A stretch of 64,000 nt of DNA, taken from the NCBI GenBank assembly GCA_035628875.1, contig DASPIZ010000159.1, positions 1 to 64,000 of the forward strand, written 5' to 3'. The stretch's first letter is position 1, and every line of letters starts with the position of its first letter. A program made the translations under genes and the position numbers. The notes under the pieces are model-generated. The model was not told where the DNA came from. It made no database searches and saw only the letters and a list, made by a program, of their open reading frames with translations. The DNA is from Ohtaekwangia sp035628875 (GTDB taxonomy: Bacteria > Bacteroidota > Bacteroidia > Cytophagales > Cyclobacteriaceae). Of the stretch, positions 33,552 to 42,434 are shown in pieces.

Positions 33552-34183
33552 TATGCTTTATTTAATAAGTTCTCAACTTTATTAATAGAGCTCTCCACAA
33601 AGATCACGTTGTCAGCATGCATCACATCATACGTTGTGATTTGATCCGCTGTAGTAATTTTTGTATTGTGAATGTTTCTTCCGCTCAATACAACATTCTT
33701 GGATACTTCAGGAAGTACAAGGAGTGTTTTTTTATCACCTAAGGAAAGGGCGTTCAACATGGAGAGATATTGCTTTGTCTTGGGCGCTTCGAAAGAGAAG
33801 TCTTCCAGGATAGCAATTGAATTATCTTTTGCTTTATAAGACAACGCAGATTTACGCGCCAGGTCCTTTACCTTTTTATTCAGTTTGAATGAATAATCGC
33901 GAGGCTGAGGACCGAATACACGTCCACCTCCTTTATACAACGGGTTCTTGATGTTCCCTGCACGAGCTCCACCAGTACCTTTTTGCTTTTTCAACTTCTT
34001 GCTTGAGCCAGAAATCTCATTGCGTTGTTTTGCCTTATGTGTTCCCTGGCGTTGATTGGCCAGATAACTTTTTACATCTAAATAGATGGCGTGATCATTT
34101 GGCTCAATACCAAATACGCCTTCAGGAAGGTTTACCTTCTTGCTGGTCTGCTCACCACTGTATTTTAATACTGCGACTTCCAT
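33551..34183 (-). CDS. rplD: 50S ribosomal protein uL4
   Basis: 210 residues. The tunnel-lobe loop with KKQKGTGGARAGNIKNPLYKGGGRVFGP (in part) is clear, as is the C-terminal domain. In E. coli this protein regulates its own S10 operon; a leader with hairpin potential lies before rplC here but regulation is not shown. One-base overlaps with both neighbours. Confidence 0.97.
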   Translation of the reverse strand: MEVAVLKYSGEQTSKKVNLPEGVFGIEPNDHAIYLDVKSYLANQRQGTHKAKQRNEISGSSKKLKKQKGTGGARAGNIKNPLYKGGGRVFGPQPRDYSFKLNKKVKDLARKSALSYKAKDNSIAILEDFSFEAPKTKQYLSMLNALSLGDKKTLLVLPEVSKNVVLSGRNIHNTKITTADQITTYDVMHADNVIFVESSINKVENLLNKA

Positions 34184-34815
34184 TATTTCTGAAGGATTAC
34201 AGTTGAATTCTTAGATCCCGGAACTGAACCACTGACTACGATCAAATTCTGTTCAGCAATAATTTTAACCACTTTAAGGTTCATCAATTTTACGCGGTCA
34301 TTACCCATGCGACCTGCAAGACGTTTTCCTTTAGGAACGCGTGATGCAAACGAAGCGTTACCCATAGAACCCGGTGCACGCAATCTGTTATGCTGACCGT
34401 GTGTTGCTTCACCTACCCCGGAAAAGTTATGGCGCTTTACCACCCCTTGAAATCCTTTTCCTTTTGAGGTTCCAATGGCATCAAGGAAATCACCTTCCAC
34501 AAAAACATCCTGAATACGAATTTCTTTTCCAAGCTCGATCATACCATCAAACTCTTTTCTGAAATCGCGGAACTCAACAATATTTCTCTTGGGAGTAGTA
34601 TTGGCTTTCTTGAAGTGGCCAATCGCTGCTTTCGATGCATTCTTTTCTTTCTTCTCGCCATAGGCAAGTTGCACAGCACGGTATCCGTCTGTCTCTTCGT
34701 TTTTCACTTGCGTTACTACACAAGGACCGGCCTCGATTACCGTACAAGCGATGTTCTCCCCCTCAGGGCCGAATACGCTGGTCATTCCTATTTTTCTTCC
34801 TATTATTCCAGGCAT
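34183..34815 (-). CDS. rplC: 50S ribosomal protein uL3
   Basis: 210 residues; binds near the 3' end of 23S rRNA. MPGIIGRKIGMTSVFGPEG, GKGFQGVVKRHNFSGVGEATHGQ (in part) and GSMGNASFASRVPKGKRLAGRMG (in part) are diagnostic. It is the first gene of this transcript; rpsJ, which usually precedes it, is 12 kb away at 46937-47242. Confidence 0.98.
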   Translation of the reverse strand: MPGIIGRKIGMTSVFGPEGENIACTVIEAGPCVVTQVKNEETDGYRAVQLAYGEKKEKNASKAAIGHFKKANTTPKRNIVEFRDFRKEFDGMIELGKEIRIQDVFVEGDFLDAIGTSKGKGFQGVVKRHNFSGVGEATHGQHNRLRAPGSMGNASFASRVPKGKRLAGRMGNDRVKLMNLKVVKIIAEQNLIVVSGSVPGSKNSTVILQK

Positions 34816-35188
34816 GGTAAAACCAATTTATGCTTGTTCTCAGGATTTTTGAACCTTTCCCCCTTTCATCCGAAGCATTCTGAACAGGTCAGAAAAGCGC
34901 TTGTTTTAAAAAGGACTGCAAAGATAGGAAGTTAAGTATAGTTAGCAAATAGGGGTTTCAAAATTTTTCCATTTTGTACAACGCTGCTGCTGGCCGAGAA
35001 GAGTTTGACCTTCCTTTGCTTGTTTCAATCCACGAAAAACATCGTTTTTTTCGACAATAACGCAATTTTATATGACATGCAACCAAACCTAAAGCATCTT
35101 TACAACGCATCTAAGATTATGGATTTTATATAAAAGTTTTTCAGTCTCCTATAACATTATCTTATTATCATTGCCCTGCTGCAACTTT
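34816..35188. other. divergent intergenic region between rplC and the ABC permease
   Basis: 373 bp without a gene. It holds the rplC promoter (34919-34949) and a leader of about 100 nt in which AAGC...TTCTGA can pair with TCAGAATGCTT. Farther right, CGAAAAAC (35033-35040) and GTTTTTTTCG (35044-35053) form a short inverted repeat. No clear TAnnTTTG promoter for the plus-strand permease was found. Confidence 0.6.
34919..34949 (-). promoter_or_regulatory. rplC (S10-spc-alpha) promoter
   Basis: On the minus strand TTTG (34946-34949), a 19-bp spacer and TATCTTTG (34919-34926), followed by GCAGTCC. The same arrangement and initial sequence recur before rpsL and the tRNA-Trp/secE unit. Confidence 0.82.
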
Positions 35189-36199
35189 ATGAGGCCCACT
35201 TATCCATTTGCTTTTCTGATCATCCTGCTGGCTTGCCTCCTTGTCACTAATCTTTCAATCGGTGCTGTGCATATACCCCTGGATCAGTTGATTCAAATTC
35301 TACTCGGCCAGGAAGTCAATAACGATGTTTGGAAAAATATCGTTTGGGATTTCCGGATGACGAAAGCGCTCACCTGTATTTTGGCTGGCAGCGCGCTGGC
35401 AATTAGCGGCCTTTTAATGCAAACGCTTTTTCGCAATGCCCTTGCAGGGCCTGATGTGCTGGGGCTGAGTTCCGGAGCAAGCCTCGCCGTTTCTCTCCTT
35501 ATACTAGGACAATCATCCGGGATTGTATTGTTACCGGCACACAGTACCTGGACGATTGCTTTGGCTGCAGGCGCGGGATGTGCGTTGGTTTTTGTCGTTA
35601 TGTTTAGCCTGGCAACCAAACTGCGTGATAATGTTTCTTTATTAATAGTAGGGCTCATGGTGGGAGCAGGAACCTCTTCAATCGTAAGTGTTTTGCAATA
35701 CAGCAGTCGCGCTGAGGACCTTCAAACTTTTATAATCTGGACTTTTGGTAGTCTGGGCTCCCTTAACTGGAATGAAATTAATGTGCTTTTGATTATTCTT
35801 TTGGTCGGCTCTCTGCTTGCCATCCTTTGCGTTAAATCACTTAATGCCTGGCTTCTCGGCGATAACTACGCCTCCAGCATTGGTATTAACTTAAAACGTT
35901 CGCGCGTTATAATCATCTTGTCAGCAAGCATTCTTACAGGCGGAGTTACCGCGTTTTGTGGCCCCATTGCGTTTGTTGGATTGGCTGTTCCACATCTGAT
36001 AAAAATCATCATCAAAACACACAATCACAAAATCCTGATTCCAGCTGTTATGATTGGGGGTTCGGTACTATTATTATTTTGTGATACCGTATCACAACTT
36101 CCCGGAGAAGCAAAAATTCTTCCGGTGAACGCCATTACTGCGTTGATTGGTGCTCCGGTTGTTATCTGGGTAATTCTTCGAAACCGTATTGTGATCTAA
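35189..36199 (+). CDS. FecCD-family ABC transporter permease
   Basis: 336 residues, integral membrane permease for iron-siderophore, heme or cobalamin uptake. About ten hydrophobic segments; signature stretches LAGSALAISGLLMQTLFRNALAGPDVLGLSSGA (in parts) and GPIAFVGLAVPHL near the C-terminus. The open frame could start at TTG 35171, but ATG 35189 gives the normal family start MRPTYPF. It overlaps the ATPase gene by one base (TAATG). No substrate-binding protein is adjacent. Confidence 0.93.
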   Translation: MRPTYPFAFLIILLACLLVTNLSIGAVHIPLDQLIQILLGQEVNNDVWKNIVWDFRMTKALTCILAGSALAISGLLMQTLFRNALAGPDVLGLSSGASLAVSLLILGQSSGIVLLPAHSTWTIALAAGAGCALVFVVMFSLATKLRDNVSLLIVGLMVGAGTSSIVSVLQYSSRAEDLQTFIIWTFGSLGSLNWNEINVLLIILLVGSLLAILCVKSLNAWLLGDNYASSIGINLKRSRVIIILSASILTGGVTAFCGPIAFVGLAVPHLIKIIIKTHNHKILIPAVMIGGSVLLLFCDTVSQLPGEAKILPVNAITALIGAPVVIWVILRNRIVI

Positions 36200-37194
36200 T
36201 GAAAGCCATTGAAAAAAAGCAGATTCTAGTAACACAACATCTTTCCGTTGGATATGAGAACAATCTGCTTTTTCAGGAACTGGAACTCGTATTAAATACC
36301 GGTGAACTTGTTTGTTTTATGGGACCAAACGGTGCTGGGAAGTCAACGCTTATCAGAACCCTCAGTGGTTTACAAAATGCCGTTTCGGGGCGAATTAGTT
36401 TGATTGACCCAGCCGGTGATTCACATAATATTGACACAAAACCGAACCATCTTCTTTCGGTTGTACTAACCGACAAGATTAATGCTGCGCACATGACAGT
36501 ATATGAGTTGGTCACTTTCGGACGATATCCTTATTTAGATTGGAATGTACGGATAACCCCGGAAGACCGGCAACACATCGAATCGGCGCTTGAAAAAATT
36601 AGCATCACACATTTAGCCAATAGAAGACTTTATGAACTAAGCGATGGGCAGGTTCAGATGAGTATGATTGCAAGGGCGCTGGCGCAAGACACACCATTGA
36701 TTATACTTGATGAGCCAACGGCGCATCTCGATTTGAATAACCGGGTGGAAATTATGAAGTTATTACGACAACTTACACGATCGCTGGACAAAGCCATCCT
36801 ACTCGCTACGCATGATCTTGATCTTGCGTTACAAACAGCAGACCGCATCTGGCTTACAGGTAATGATAAGAATGTGATTGAAGGAATTCCTGAAGACCTT
36901 GTACTCAACGGTTCCTTTGATACGATCTTTAAGTTTAAGGGGTTCGACCTGAAAACCGGAAAAGTGCAACATCAGCCATTTAGAAAACCAGCCATTCATT
37001 TAAAAGGAGAAGGTTACGCGCACCTCTGGACTAAAAACGCGCTTGAAAGAAATGGCTACGAAGTTGACCAGTATGATGCCGGTTGCACGGTTGAAGTAAA
37101 GCAAACCGTTGACATGTTTTTATGGTCTGTCGATAATAATAAAGCATCCTTCGATAACCTCGCCAGCCTTCTTCAATTTCTGGATGAAAACTAA
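36199..37194 (+). CDS. FecE/BtuD-like ABC transporter ATPase with C-terminal extension
   Basis: 331 residues. Walker A GPNGAGKST (42-50), signature LSDGQ (147-151, usually LSGGQ), Walker B LIILDEP (167-173) and switch His in ATHD (203-206). Relatives are about 250-260 residues; here roughly 75 further residues (from about 255) form a distinct tail with no match I recognise (KPAIHLKGEG..., VEVKQTVDMFLWSVDN). Translationally coupled to the FecCD-type permease. Likely substrate class: iron complex or cobalamin, not resolved. Confidence 0.9.
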   Translation: MKAIEKKQILVTQHLSVGYENNLLFQELELVLNTGELVCFMGPNGAGKSTLIRTLSGLQNAVSGRISLIDPAGDSHNIDTKPNHLLSVVLTDKINAAHMTVYELVTFGRYPYLDWNVRITPEDRQHIESALEKISITHLANRRLYELSDGQVQMSMIARALAQDTPLIILDEPTAHLDLNNRVEIMKLLRQLTRSLDKAILLATHDLDLALQTADRIWLTGNDKNVIEGIPEDLVLNGSFDTIFKFKGFDLKTGKVQHQPFRKPAIHLKGEGYAHLWTKNALERNGYEVDQYDAGCTVEVKQTVDMFLWSVDNNKASFDNLASLLQFLDEN

Positions 37195-37314
37195 AAGGAG
37201 GAAGGTTTTAACCATACAAACGATTGCAGTACACCTTTGTAAGTTATAACGTGATATTTAAGAAACTGGTTAAATTCTCTTTTGTTAGTTTGTGTCACTT
37301 TTTACAAGACCCAA

Positions 37315-38967
37315 ATGATAAAAGAATCCGATCTCTTTCCTTATTCATTCGATAAGAAATACAACAAACCGACTGCGTACTTTTCAATGGAATTTGCCAT
37401 TGACCAACCCCTTAAAATTTATAGTGGAGGTCTCGGCTTTCTTGCCGGATCTCACCTCCGTAGTGCCTATGAGTTAAAACAAAACCTGGTCGGCATAGGT
37501 ATTCTATGGAAAAAAGGATACTACGATCAGGAAAGAAACCAGGATCAAACTTTACGCGTAAGCTTCCGCGATAAGGATTATTCATTTCTGACCGATACGA
37601 ATATCATTTTCCCAATAACGATTCATGGCGCTCGTGTTTATGTAAAAGCATACTTACTTAAACCTGAGGTTTTCAAAACGGCGCCTTTATTTTTACTCAC
37701 CACGGATATACCTGAAAATGATTTTCTTGCGCAAACCATCAGCCATCGCCTGTATGATCCAAATGAAACAACACGCATTGCCCAATCTATCCTGCTAGGA
37801 GCAGGTGGTGCAAAACTTCTGGATGTGCTGCAGCGTAAAACGGATATCTACCACATGAACGAAGGCCATGCATTGCCGATGTGTTTTTATTTACTCGACA
37901 AGTACAAAAAAATTGAAGAAGTAAGGAAACGTGTTGTATTCACAACCCATACTCCGGAAAAGGCTGGCAATGAAGAACACAGTTTACCACTATTAAACAG
38001 CATGAGTTTCTTCAATGGATTGTCGACACAACAGGTGCAGGAGATCGTTCATCCGGAAAACGACGTGCTTAATTATACATTAACAGCGTTACGGTTTTCA
38101 AAACGCGCCAACGGTGTATCACAGCTCCATGGAGAAGTTGCCCGAAAAATGTGGGGCGATTATAAAAACATTTGCGAAATCACGGCCATTACCAACGCGC
38201 AAAACAAAACGTTCTGGAGCGATGGTGAGCTTGACAAAGCGTTGGAAAAGAACGACGATAAAGCACTTGTAGAACGTAAAAAGGAATTGAAACGGAAACT
38301 TTTTCGCGTTGTAGCCAACCAGACCGGTAAATTGTTTGATGAAAACGTCCTCACTATTGTGTGGGCCCGCCGATTTGCAGCATACAAACGTGCTAATTTA
38401 TTATTGGCTGATTTTAACCGATTCCTAAAGATTGCACAGAATCCAAAATATCCAATCCAGGTGATTTGGGCCGGCAAACCATATCCCGAAGATTTTGGTG
38501 CGATTAACATATTTAATGAAATCTACTGGAAGACCAAGGATCTGCCTAACTGTACCGTTGTAACTGGTTATGAATTATGGTTATCCGGACACCTAAAAAA
38601 GGGTTCAGATATCTGGTTGAATAATCCGCGTCTCTATCATGAAGCCTCCGGTACTTCTGGTATGACAGCTGCGATGAATGCTTCTGTTAACTTATCTATT
38701 CCTGATGGCTGGGTGCCTGAATTTGCAAAGCATGGAAAGAATAGCTTCGTCATTCAGACTGCCAACGATCTTTTAACTGAAAGCTCAAAAGACAAAATAG
38801 AAGCACAACATTTATTGGATGTACTTGAACATGAAATCATTCCGATGTATTATGATAAGCCCAAGGAATGGAACAATGTAGTAAAGACGAGCATGAAGGA
38901 TGTGGTCCCATTTTTTGACGCTGGAAGAATGGCCGACGAATACTACGAAAAACTGTATAAGTTTTAA
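37315..38967 (+). CDS. alpha-glucan phosphorylase-like GT35 protein lacking the PLP lysine
   Basis: 550 residues of the short glucan-phosphorylase type. Recognisable parts: AYFSMEFAID (21-30), YSGGLGFLAG (36-45), YHMNEGHA (179-186), the phosphate/glucan-site region ARRFAAYKRANLL (351-363), IWAGKPYPED (384-393) and EASGTSGMTAAMN (443-455). In active phosphorylases the residue after GTSGM/GTGNM is the lysine that binds pyridoxal phosphate; here codon 38665-38667 is ACA (Thr451). So phosphorolysis by the usual mechanism is doubtful. I start at ATG 37315, because the 11 codons upstream are not family-like. Stand-alone gene. Confidence 0.85.
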   Translation: MIKESDLFPYSFDKKYNKPTAYFSMEFAIDQPLKIYSGGLGFLAGSHLRSAYELKQNLVGIGILWKKGYYDQERNQDQTLRVSFRDKDYSFLTDTNIIFPITIHGARVYVKAYLLKPEVFKTAPLFLLTTDIPENDFLAQTISHRLYDPNETTRIAQSILLGAGGAKLLDVLQRKTDIYHMNEGHALPMCFYLLDKYKKIEEVRKRVVFTTHTPEKAGNEEHSLPLLNSMSFFNGLSTQQVQEIVHPENDVLNYTLTALRFSKRANGVSQLHGEVARKMWGDYKNICEITAITNAQNKTFWSDGELDKALEKNDDKALVERKKELKRKLFRVVANQTGKLFDENVLTIVWARRFAAYKRANLLLADFNRFLKIAQNPKYPIQVIWAGKPYPEDFGAINIFNEIYWKTKDLPNCTVVTGYELWLSGHLKKGSDIWLNNPRLYHEASGTSGMTAAMNASVNLSIPDGWVPEFAKHGKNSFVIQTANDLLTESSKDKIEAQHLLDVLEHEIIPMYYDKPKEWNNVVKTSMKDVVPFFDAGRMADEYYEKLYKF

Positions 38968-38980
38968 CGCATTTGCAACA

Positions 38981-39022
38981 GGTAATTGACGGTGTTTTAA
39001 TGATCTAACATTGTCAATTACC
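38981..39022. terminator. perfect 10-bp inverted repeat after the phosphorylase-like gene
   Basis: GGTAATTGAC and GTCAATTACC flank a 22-base spacer, with outer GCATT/AATGC pairing possible. It begins 13 bases after the stop at 38967. No clean T-run follows on the plus strand, so termination is only a guess. The rest of the gap to 39202 shows nothing clear. Confidence 0.45.
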
Positions 39023-39202
39023 CAATGCATATTTTCTCTCCTCACCAATCCCTCTCCTACCTAGTGCCCCGCAACGAAGTGAATTAAATCTGTAATGGCT
39101 ACTTTCGTTAGCGGACTATACCAACTACTGATGATGCCCTCATTTAATTAAACATGTAATTATATAGGTAATAAGTATTATGTTCGCATAAACCTATTGC
39201 AT

Positions 39203-40012
39203 ATGTCTTCTGTGCTTACCCTGAGTGAAATCTACATTTACCCTGTTAAGTCTCTGGGTGGAATTCGCCTAACCAACGCTCAGATGCGATCAAAAGGATT
39301 GGAATTTGACCGCCGATGGATGCTAATTGATGGAGAAGGCAAATTCATGACACAACGGACTACCCCGGAACTGGCGCTTTTCCGGTTGCAGTTAAACCAA
39401 AAGTATTTTAATATAACCTTTGGCGGACATTCCATTCAACTTACCACCGAAAGTACCTCGACGTCGGGAACAATAAAAACCAAGGTATGGGATGATGATG
39501 TGATTGTAAACGAGGTAAGTCGCGTACATTCAGAATGGTTTTCTGATATGCTTAAAACACAATGTAAGCTTGTCCATTTCCCGGAAGAAAACACCAGGCC
39601 GGTAGAGTCAAAATTCCAGGTCAACAATGAGCATGTGAGTTTGGCAGATGCCTTTCCGTTTTTAATTATTGGGCAGGCATCTCTTGATGATTTAAATAGC
39701 CGGCTTACCACGCCTCTACCCATTAACAGGTTCAGGCCTAATTTTGTTATTACAGGTGGGGCGCCTTATGAAGAAGACACCTGGAAAAGCTTTAAGATTG
39801 GTTCAAATGAATTTATGGGGACAAAACCCTGTGCACGCTGCAACATTCCAACGATTGATCAGGATACGATCCAACGAAGTGCCGAGCCATCGAAGACACT
39901 TGCAACGTATCGAAAGAAAAACAATAAGATTCTCTTCGGACAAAATGCAATTTCATTAACAACAGGGGAAATAAAAGAGGGAGATCATGTTTCTGTATTG
40001 GGTTATCAATAA
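39203..40012 (+). CDS. MOSC domain protein
   Basis: 269 residues with an N-terminal beta-barrel (MOSC_N: YIYPVKSLGGI, about 11-21; GLEFDRRWMLID, 32-43) and a C-terminal MOSC domain with NRFRPNFVI (175-183) and the cysteine motif KPCARC (208-213). The family handles sulfur or binds molybdenum cofactor (YcbX, mARC and MOCOS C-terminal part). Downstream lies a molybdenum hydroxylase set (41.9-46.9 kb), so a link to cofactor chemistry is plausible. I choose ATG 39203 over TTG 39197. Confidence 0.9.
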   Translation: MSSVLTLSEIYIYPVKSLGGIRLTNAQMRSKGLEFDRRWMLIDGEGKFMTQRTTPELALFRLQLNQKYFNITFGGHSIQLTTESTSTSGTIKTKVWDDDVIVNEVSRVHSEWFSDMLKTQCKLVHFPEENTRPVESKFQVNNEHVSLADAFPFLIIGQASLDDLNSRLTTPLPINRFRPNFVITGGAPYEEDTWKSFKIGSNEFMGTKPCARCNIPTIDQDTIQRSAEPSKTLATYRKKNNKILFGQNAISLTTGEIKEGDHVSVLGYQ

Positions 40013-40036
40013 ATTTGCATCCTTCTGCCCTTAACT

Positions 40037-40570
40037 ATGACCGCTCTCTATCTCAAAGCCATTCACATTATTTTTATTGTTACCTGGTTTGCCGGACTTT
40101 TTTATATCCCCAGGTTGTTTATCAATATTATAGAAGCTCATGAAAAACCAGAACCGGAGAAAACCATTTTAACAAAGCAACTGAAAATCATGGCGTCGCG
40201 GCTGTGGTTTGCTATTACGTGGCCGTCAGCGATAATAACTTTGCTTATGGGCACAAGTCTGATCATCAACAACCCCTCCTGGCTACAATTTGGTTTCATG
40301 CATATTAAACTAACACTGGTGGTTGTTTTATACGCTTATCATTTTTCGCTACACATTATCTTTAAACAACTTCAAAGGGATGTTGTTAAATACAGATCCC
40401 AGCAGATGCGTATCTGGAATGAAGTAGCAACCTTATTACTGATCAGCATTGTTTTTTTAATTGTATTGAAAAATGCTTTGAGCATGGCATGGGGTATCAG
40501 TGGTTTACTGGTAATCACTGCCGCCATTATGATTGGAATTAAATTATATAAGAAACATAGAAGTAAATAA
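40037..40570 (+). CDS. hemJ: HemJ-like (UPF0093) protoporphyrinogen oxidase
   Basis: 177 residues, four to five transmembrane segments. Family features: HIIFIVTWFAGLFYIPRLF (9-27) with the conserved His9, GFMHIKLTLVVVLYAYH in the middle and RIWNEVATLLLI. HemJ oxidises protoporphyrinogen IX to protoporphyrin IX in heme synthesis. It is followed by SCO and cytochrome c genes with 2-bp and overlapping junctions, a heme/cytochrome context that fits. Confidence 0.86.
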   Translation: MTALYLKAIHIIFIVTWFAGLFYIPRLFINIIEAHEKPEPEKTILTKQLKIMASRLWFAITWPSAIITLLMGTSLIINNPSWLQFGFMHIKLTLVVVLYAYHFSLHIIFKQLQRDVVKYRSQQMRIWNEVATLLLISIVFLIVLKNALSMAWGISGLLVITAAIMIGIKLYKKHRSK

Positions 40571-40572
40571 TT

Positions 40573-41208
40573 ATGACACGCAGGAGATGGACCCGTTTAG
40601 TGATGGGCTTGTTTATTATTTCAGGATGGATGCTTACTTCCTGTATTCAGGAGAAACCACTTCCGATTTTAGGTGAACGCGATGTTCAGGGTACAGATAC
40701 GATATATCATACAATTGCTGATTTTAGGTTCATAGATCAGGACAGCAACATTGTATCAAAGGAGACTTTTAAAAATAAAATTTATGTAGCAGACTTCTTC
40801 TTTACCTCATGCCGTTCCATTTGTCCGAAAATGAAAACCCAGATGCTTCGGGTGTATGATAAAATTGAACAAGAACCCGATGTTTTGCTTCTCAGTCATA
40901 CGATTGATCCCGAATATGACACCGTAGGCCTGCTCCATGATTACGCGGAACGTCTGGGTGTAAAAAGTAACAAATGGCATTTTGTTACTGGTAATAAAGA
41001 TGACATCTATAACATTGCACAAACCAGCTATTTCGCTACCGCCATGGAAGATAAGTCTGAACCTGATGGGTTTCTTCATAGCGGGGCCTTTCTACTCATT
41101 GATAAACACAGCCGCATCCGTGGTAAGTATGACGGCACCAAAGAAGAAGATGTAAACCGGTTAATCGCGGACATCAAAAGACTTCAGCGTGAAAATAGTC
41201 AGCAATAA
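40573..41208 (+). CDS. SCO family lipoprotein
   Basis: 211 residues. Lipobox LTSC (Cys24) marks it as a lipoprotein facing the periplasm. The thioredoxin-like domain has the copper-binding FTSCRSICPK (Cys80, Cys84) and His169 in GFLHSGAF. SCO proteins help load copper into cytochrome oxidase or act as thiol reductants. Second gene in the HemJ-SCO-cytochrome c unit; its stop overlaps the cytochrome start. Confidence 0.92.
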   Translation: MTRRRWTRLVMGLFIISGWMLTSCIQEKPLPILGERDVQGTDTIYHTIADFRFIDQDSNIVSKETFKNKIYVADFFFTSCRSICPKMKTQMLRVYDKIEQEPDVLLLSHTIDPEYDTVGLLHDYAERLGVKSNKWHFVTGNKDDIYNIAQTSYFATAMEDKSEPDGFLHSGAFLLIDKHSRIRGKYDGTKEEDVNRLIADIKRLQRENSQQ

Positions 41209-41660
41209 TGAATAGCCGTATTGTCAGGTTTGTCTTAACAACATTGGTAGTCTTCGCTTGTCTTTATATTCAGCGATGCACGCCGGGAACGGACAACAAG
41301 TCATCTACGAAACTCAAACAATACTACGTTAAAGGAGAAGCGCTTTACATTACTTACTGCAGCAACTGTCATCAGAAGGACGGCTCAGGTCTAGGTCTAT
41401 TATATCCTCCGTTAAACAAATCGGACTATATGTCGTCGCGACGTCAGGATGTAATTTGCCTTATCAAGTATGGCCTGCAAGGTGAAATTATTGTGAACGG
41501 AAAAGGTTACAACAAACCCATGCCGCCACTTCCTAGGCTTACTGATCTTGAGATCGCAGAAATTGCCACCTACATCTACAATACCTGGTCACATCAGGAA
41601 GGGTTAATCGATGTAAAGGAAGTATCCGGCACACTATCTCAGTGTAAGGATCTGCAATAG
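41208..41660 (+). CDS. c-type cytochrome, probable lipoprotein
   Basis: 150 residues with one heme site CSNCH (51-55) and likely Met ligand in KPMPPLP (about 105). The N-terminus has a hydrophobic stretch ending at Cys24 (YIQRC), a loose lipobox. It shares GEI-VNGK-Y and spacing to the Met ligand with the cytochrome at 44660, so the two are paralogues. Probable electron carrier in the periplasm. Confidence 0.9.
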   Translation: MNSRIVRFVLTTLVVFACLYIQRCTPGTDNKSSTKLKQYYVKGEALYITYCSNCHQKDGSGLGLLYPPLNKSDYMSSRRQDVICLIKYGLQGEIIVNGKGYNKPMPPLPRLTDLEIAEIATYIYNTWSHQEGLIDVKEVSGTLSQCKDLQ

Positions 41661-41935
41661 AAATTATCAACCTGCTCCCCGCCGTTAAAACTTCACACAA
41701 CTTTAAGTATTCTGTTAATAAATTGTTAATCCCTATCCCTAGTGGAAGCATTTCAACATGAACCAGTTTAAATTTAGGATAAACAAATTGTATGGGTTAA
41801 CAATATAAGGGGTGCTGCATTAAAACCATTCAAATTCGAAAATTGGTTTTTATCAAATTCATTGTGCCTCTCAAACCGTATCCCGGTAACACGATATAAA
41901 AATTTTGTACCTTTCATTATAACCAACTCATTCCT

Positions 41936-42412
41936 ATGGCTTCACTCACCTTAAAAATCAACAGTAAAAACCACACCGTAGAGGTCGATCCTAAAATGCC
42001 TTTGCTGTGGGCAATCCGTGAAGTGGGATTAACCGGAACCAAATACGGTTGTGGAATTGCGCAATGTGGCGCCTGTACCGTTCATTTAGAAGGCACACCG
42101 GTTCGTTCTTGCTCTATTCCAGTTTCTGCAGCTGCGAACAAAAACATCACCACGGTGGAAGGGTTATCGGATGACAACTCGCATCCGGTACAACAAGCGT
42201 GGATACTTGAACAAGTTCCTCAATGCGGCTATTGCCAGTCTGGACAGATTATGGCGGCTACCGCGCTTCTGAAGCGTAATCCTACTCCTACTGATAAAGA
42301 CATTGATACTGCCATGCAAGGTCATATCTGTCGGTGTGGTACGTATCCGCGTATCCGCAAAGCGATTAAAAAGGCATCGGTTCTTATGTCGCAAAAAGCA
42401 AGCTCGAAATAA
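41936..42412 (+). CDS. 2Fe-2S subunit of a molybdenum hydroxylase (IorA-type)
   Basis: 158 residues with two 2Fe-2S clusters: plant-type ligands Cys39, Cys44, Cys47, Cys59 (GCGIAQCGACTVHLEG), and Cys97, Cys100, Cys132, Cys134 (QCGYCQSG and CRCGTYPRI). It passes electrons from the molybdenum site to an outside acceptor. No signal peptide, as expected for a subunit co-exported with a Tat partner. The 275-bp gap before it (41661-41935) likely holds its promoter; the only hint is TACCTTTC close to the start. Confidence 0.95.
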   Translation: MASLTLKINSKNHTVEVDPKMPLLWAIREVGLTGTKYGCGIAQCGACTVHLEGTPVRSCSIPVSAAANKNITTVEGLSDDNSHPVQQAWILEQVPQCGYCQSGQIMAATALLKRNPTPTDKDIDTAMQGHICRCGTYPRIRKAIKKASVLMSQKASSK

Positions 42413-42434
42413 CCCTCATCTAAATTCACGAACC

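Noticed and set aside
42303..42434. Longer start for the molybdopterin subunit
   Set aside because: The added 44 residues overlap the 2Fe-2S gene in another frame and would bury the Tat signal.
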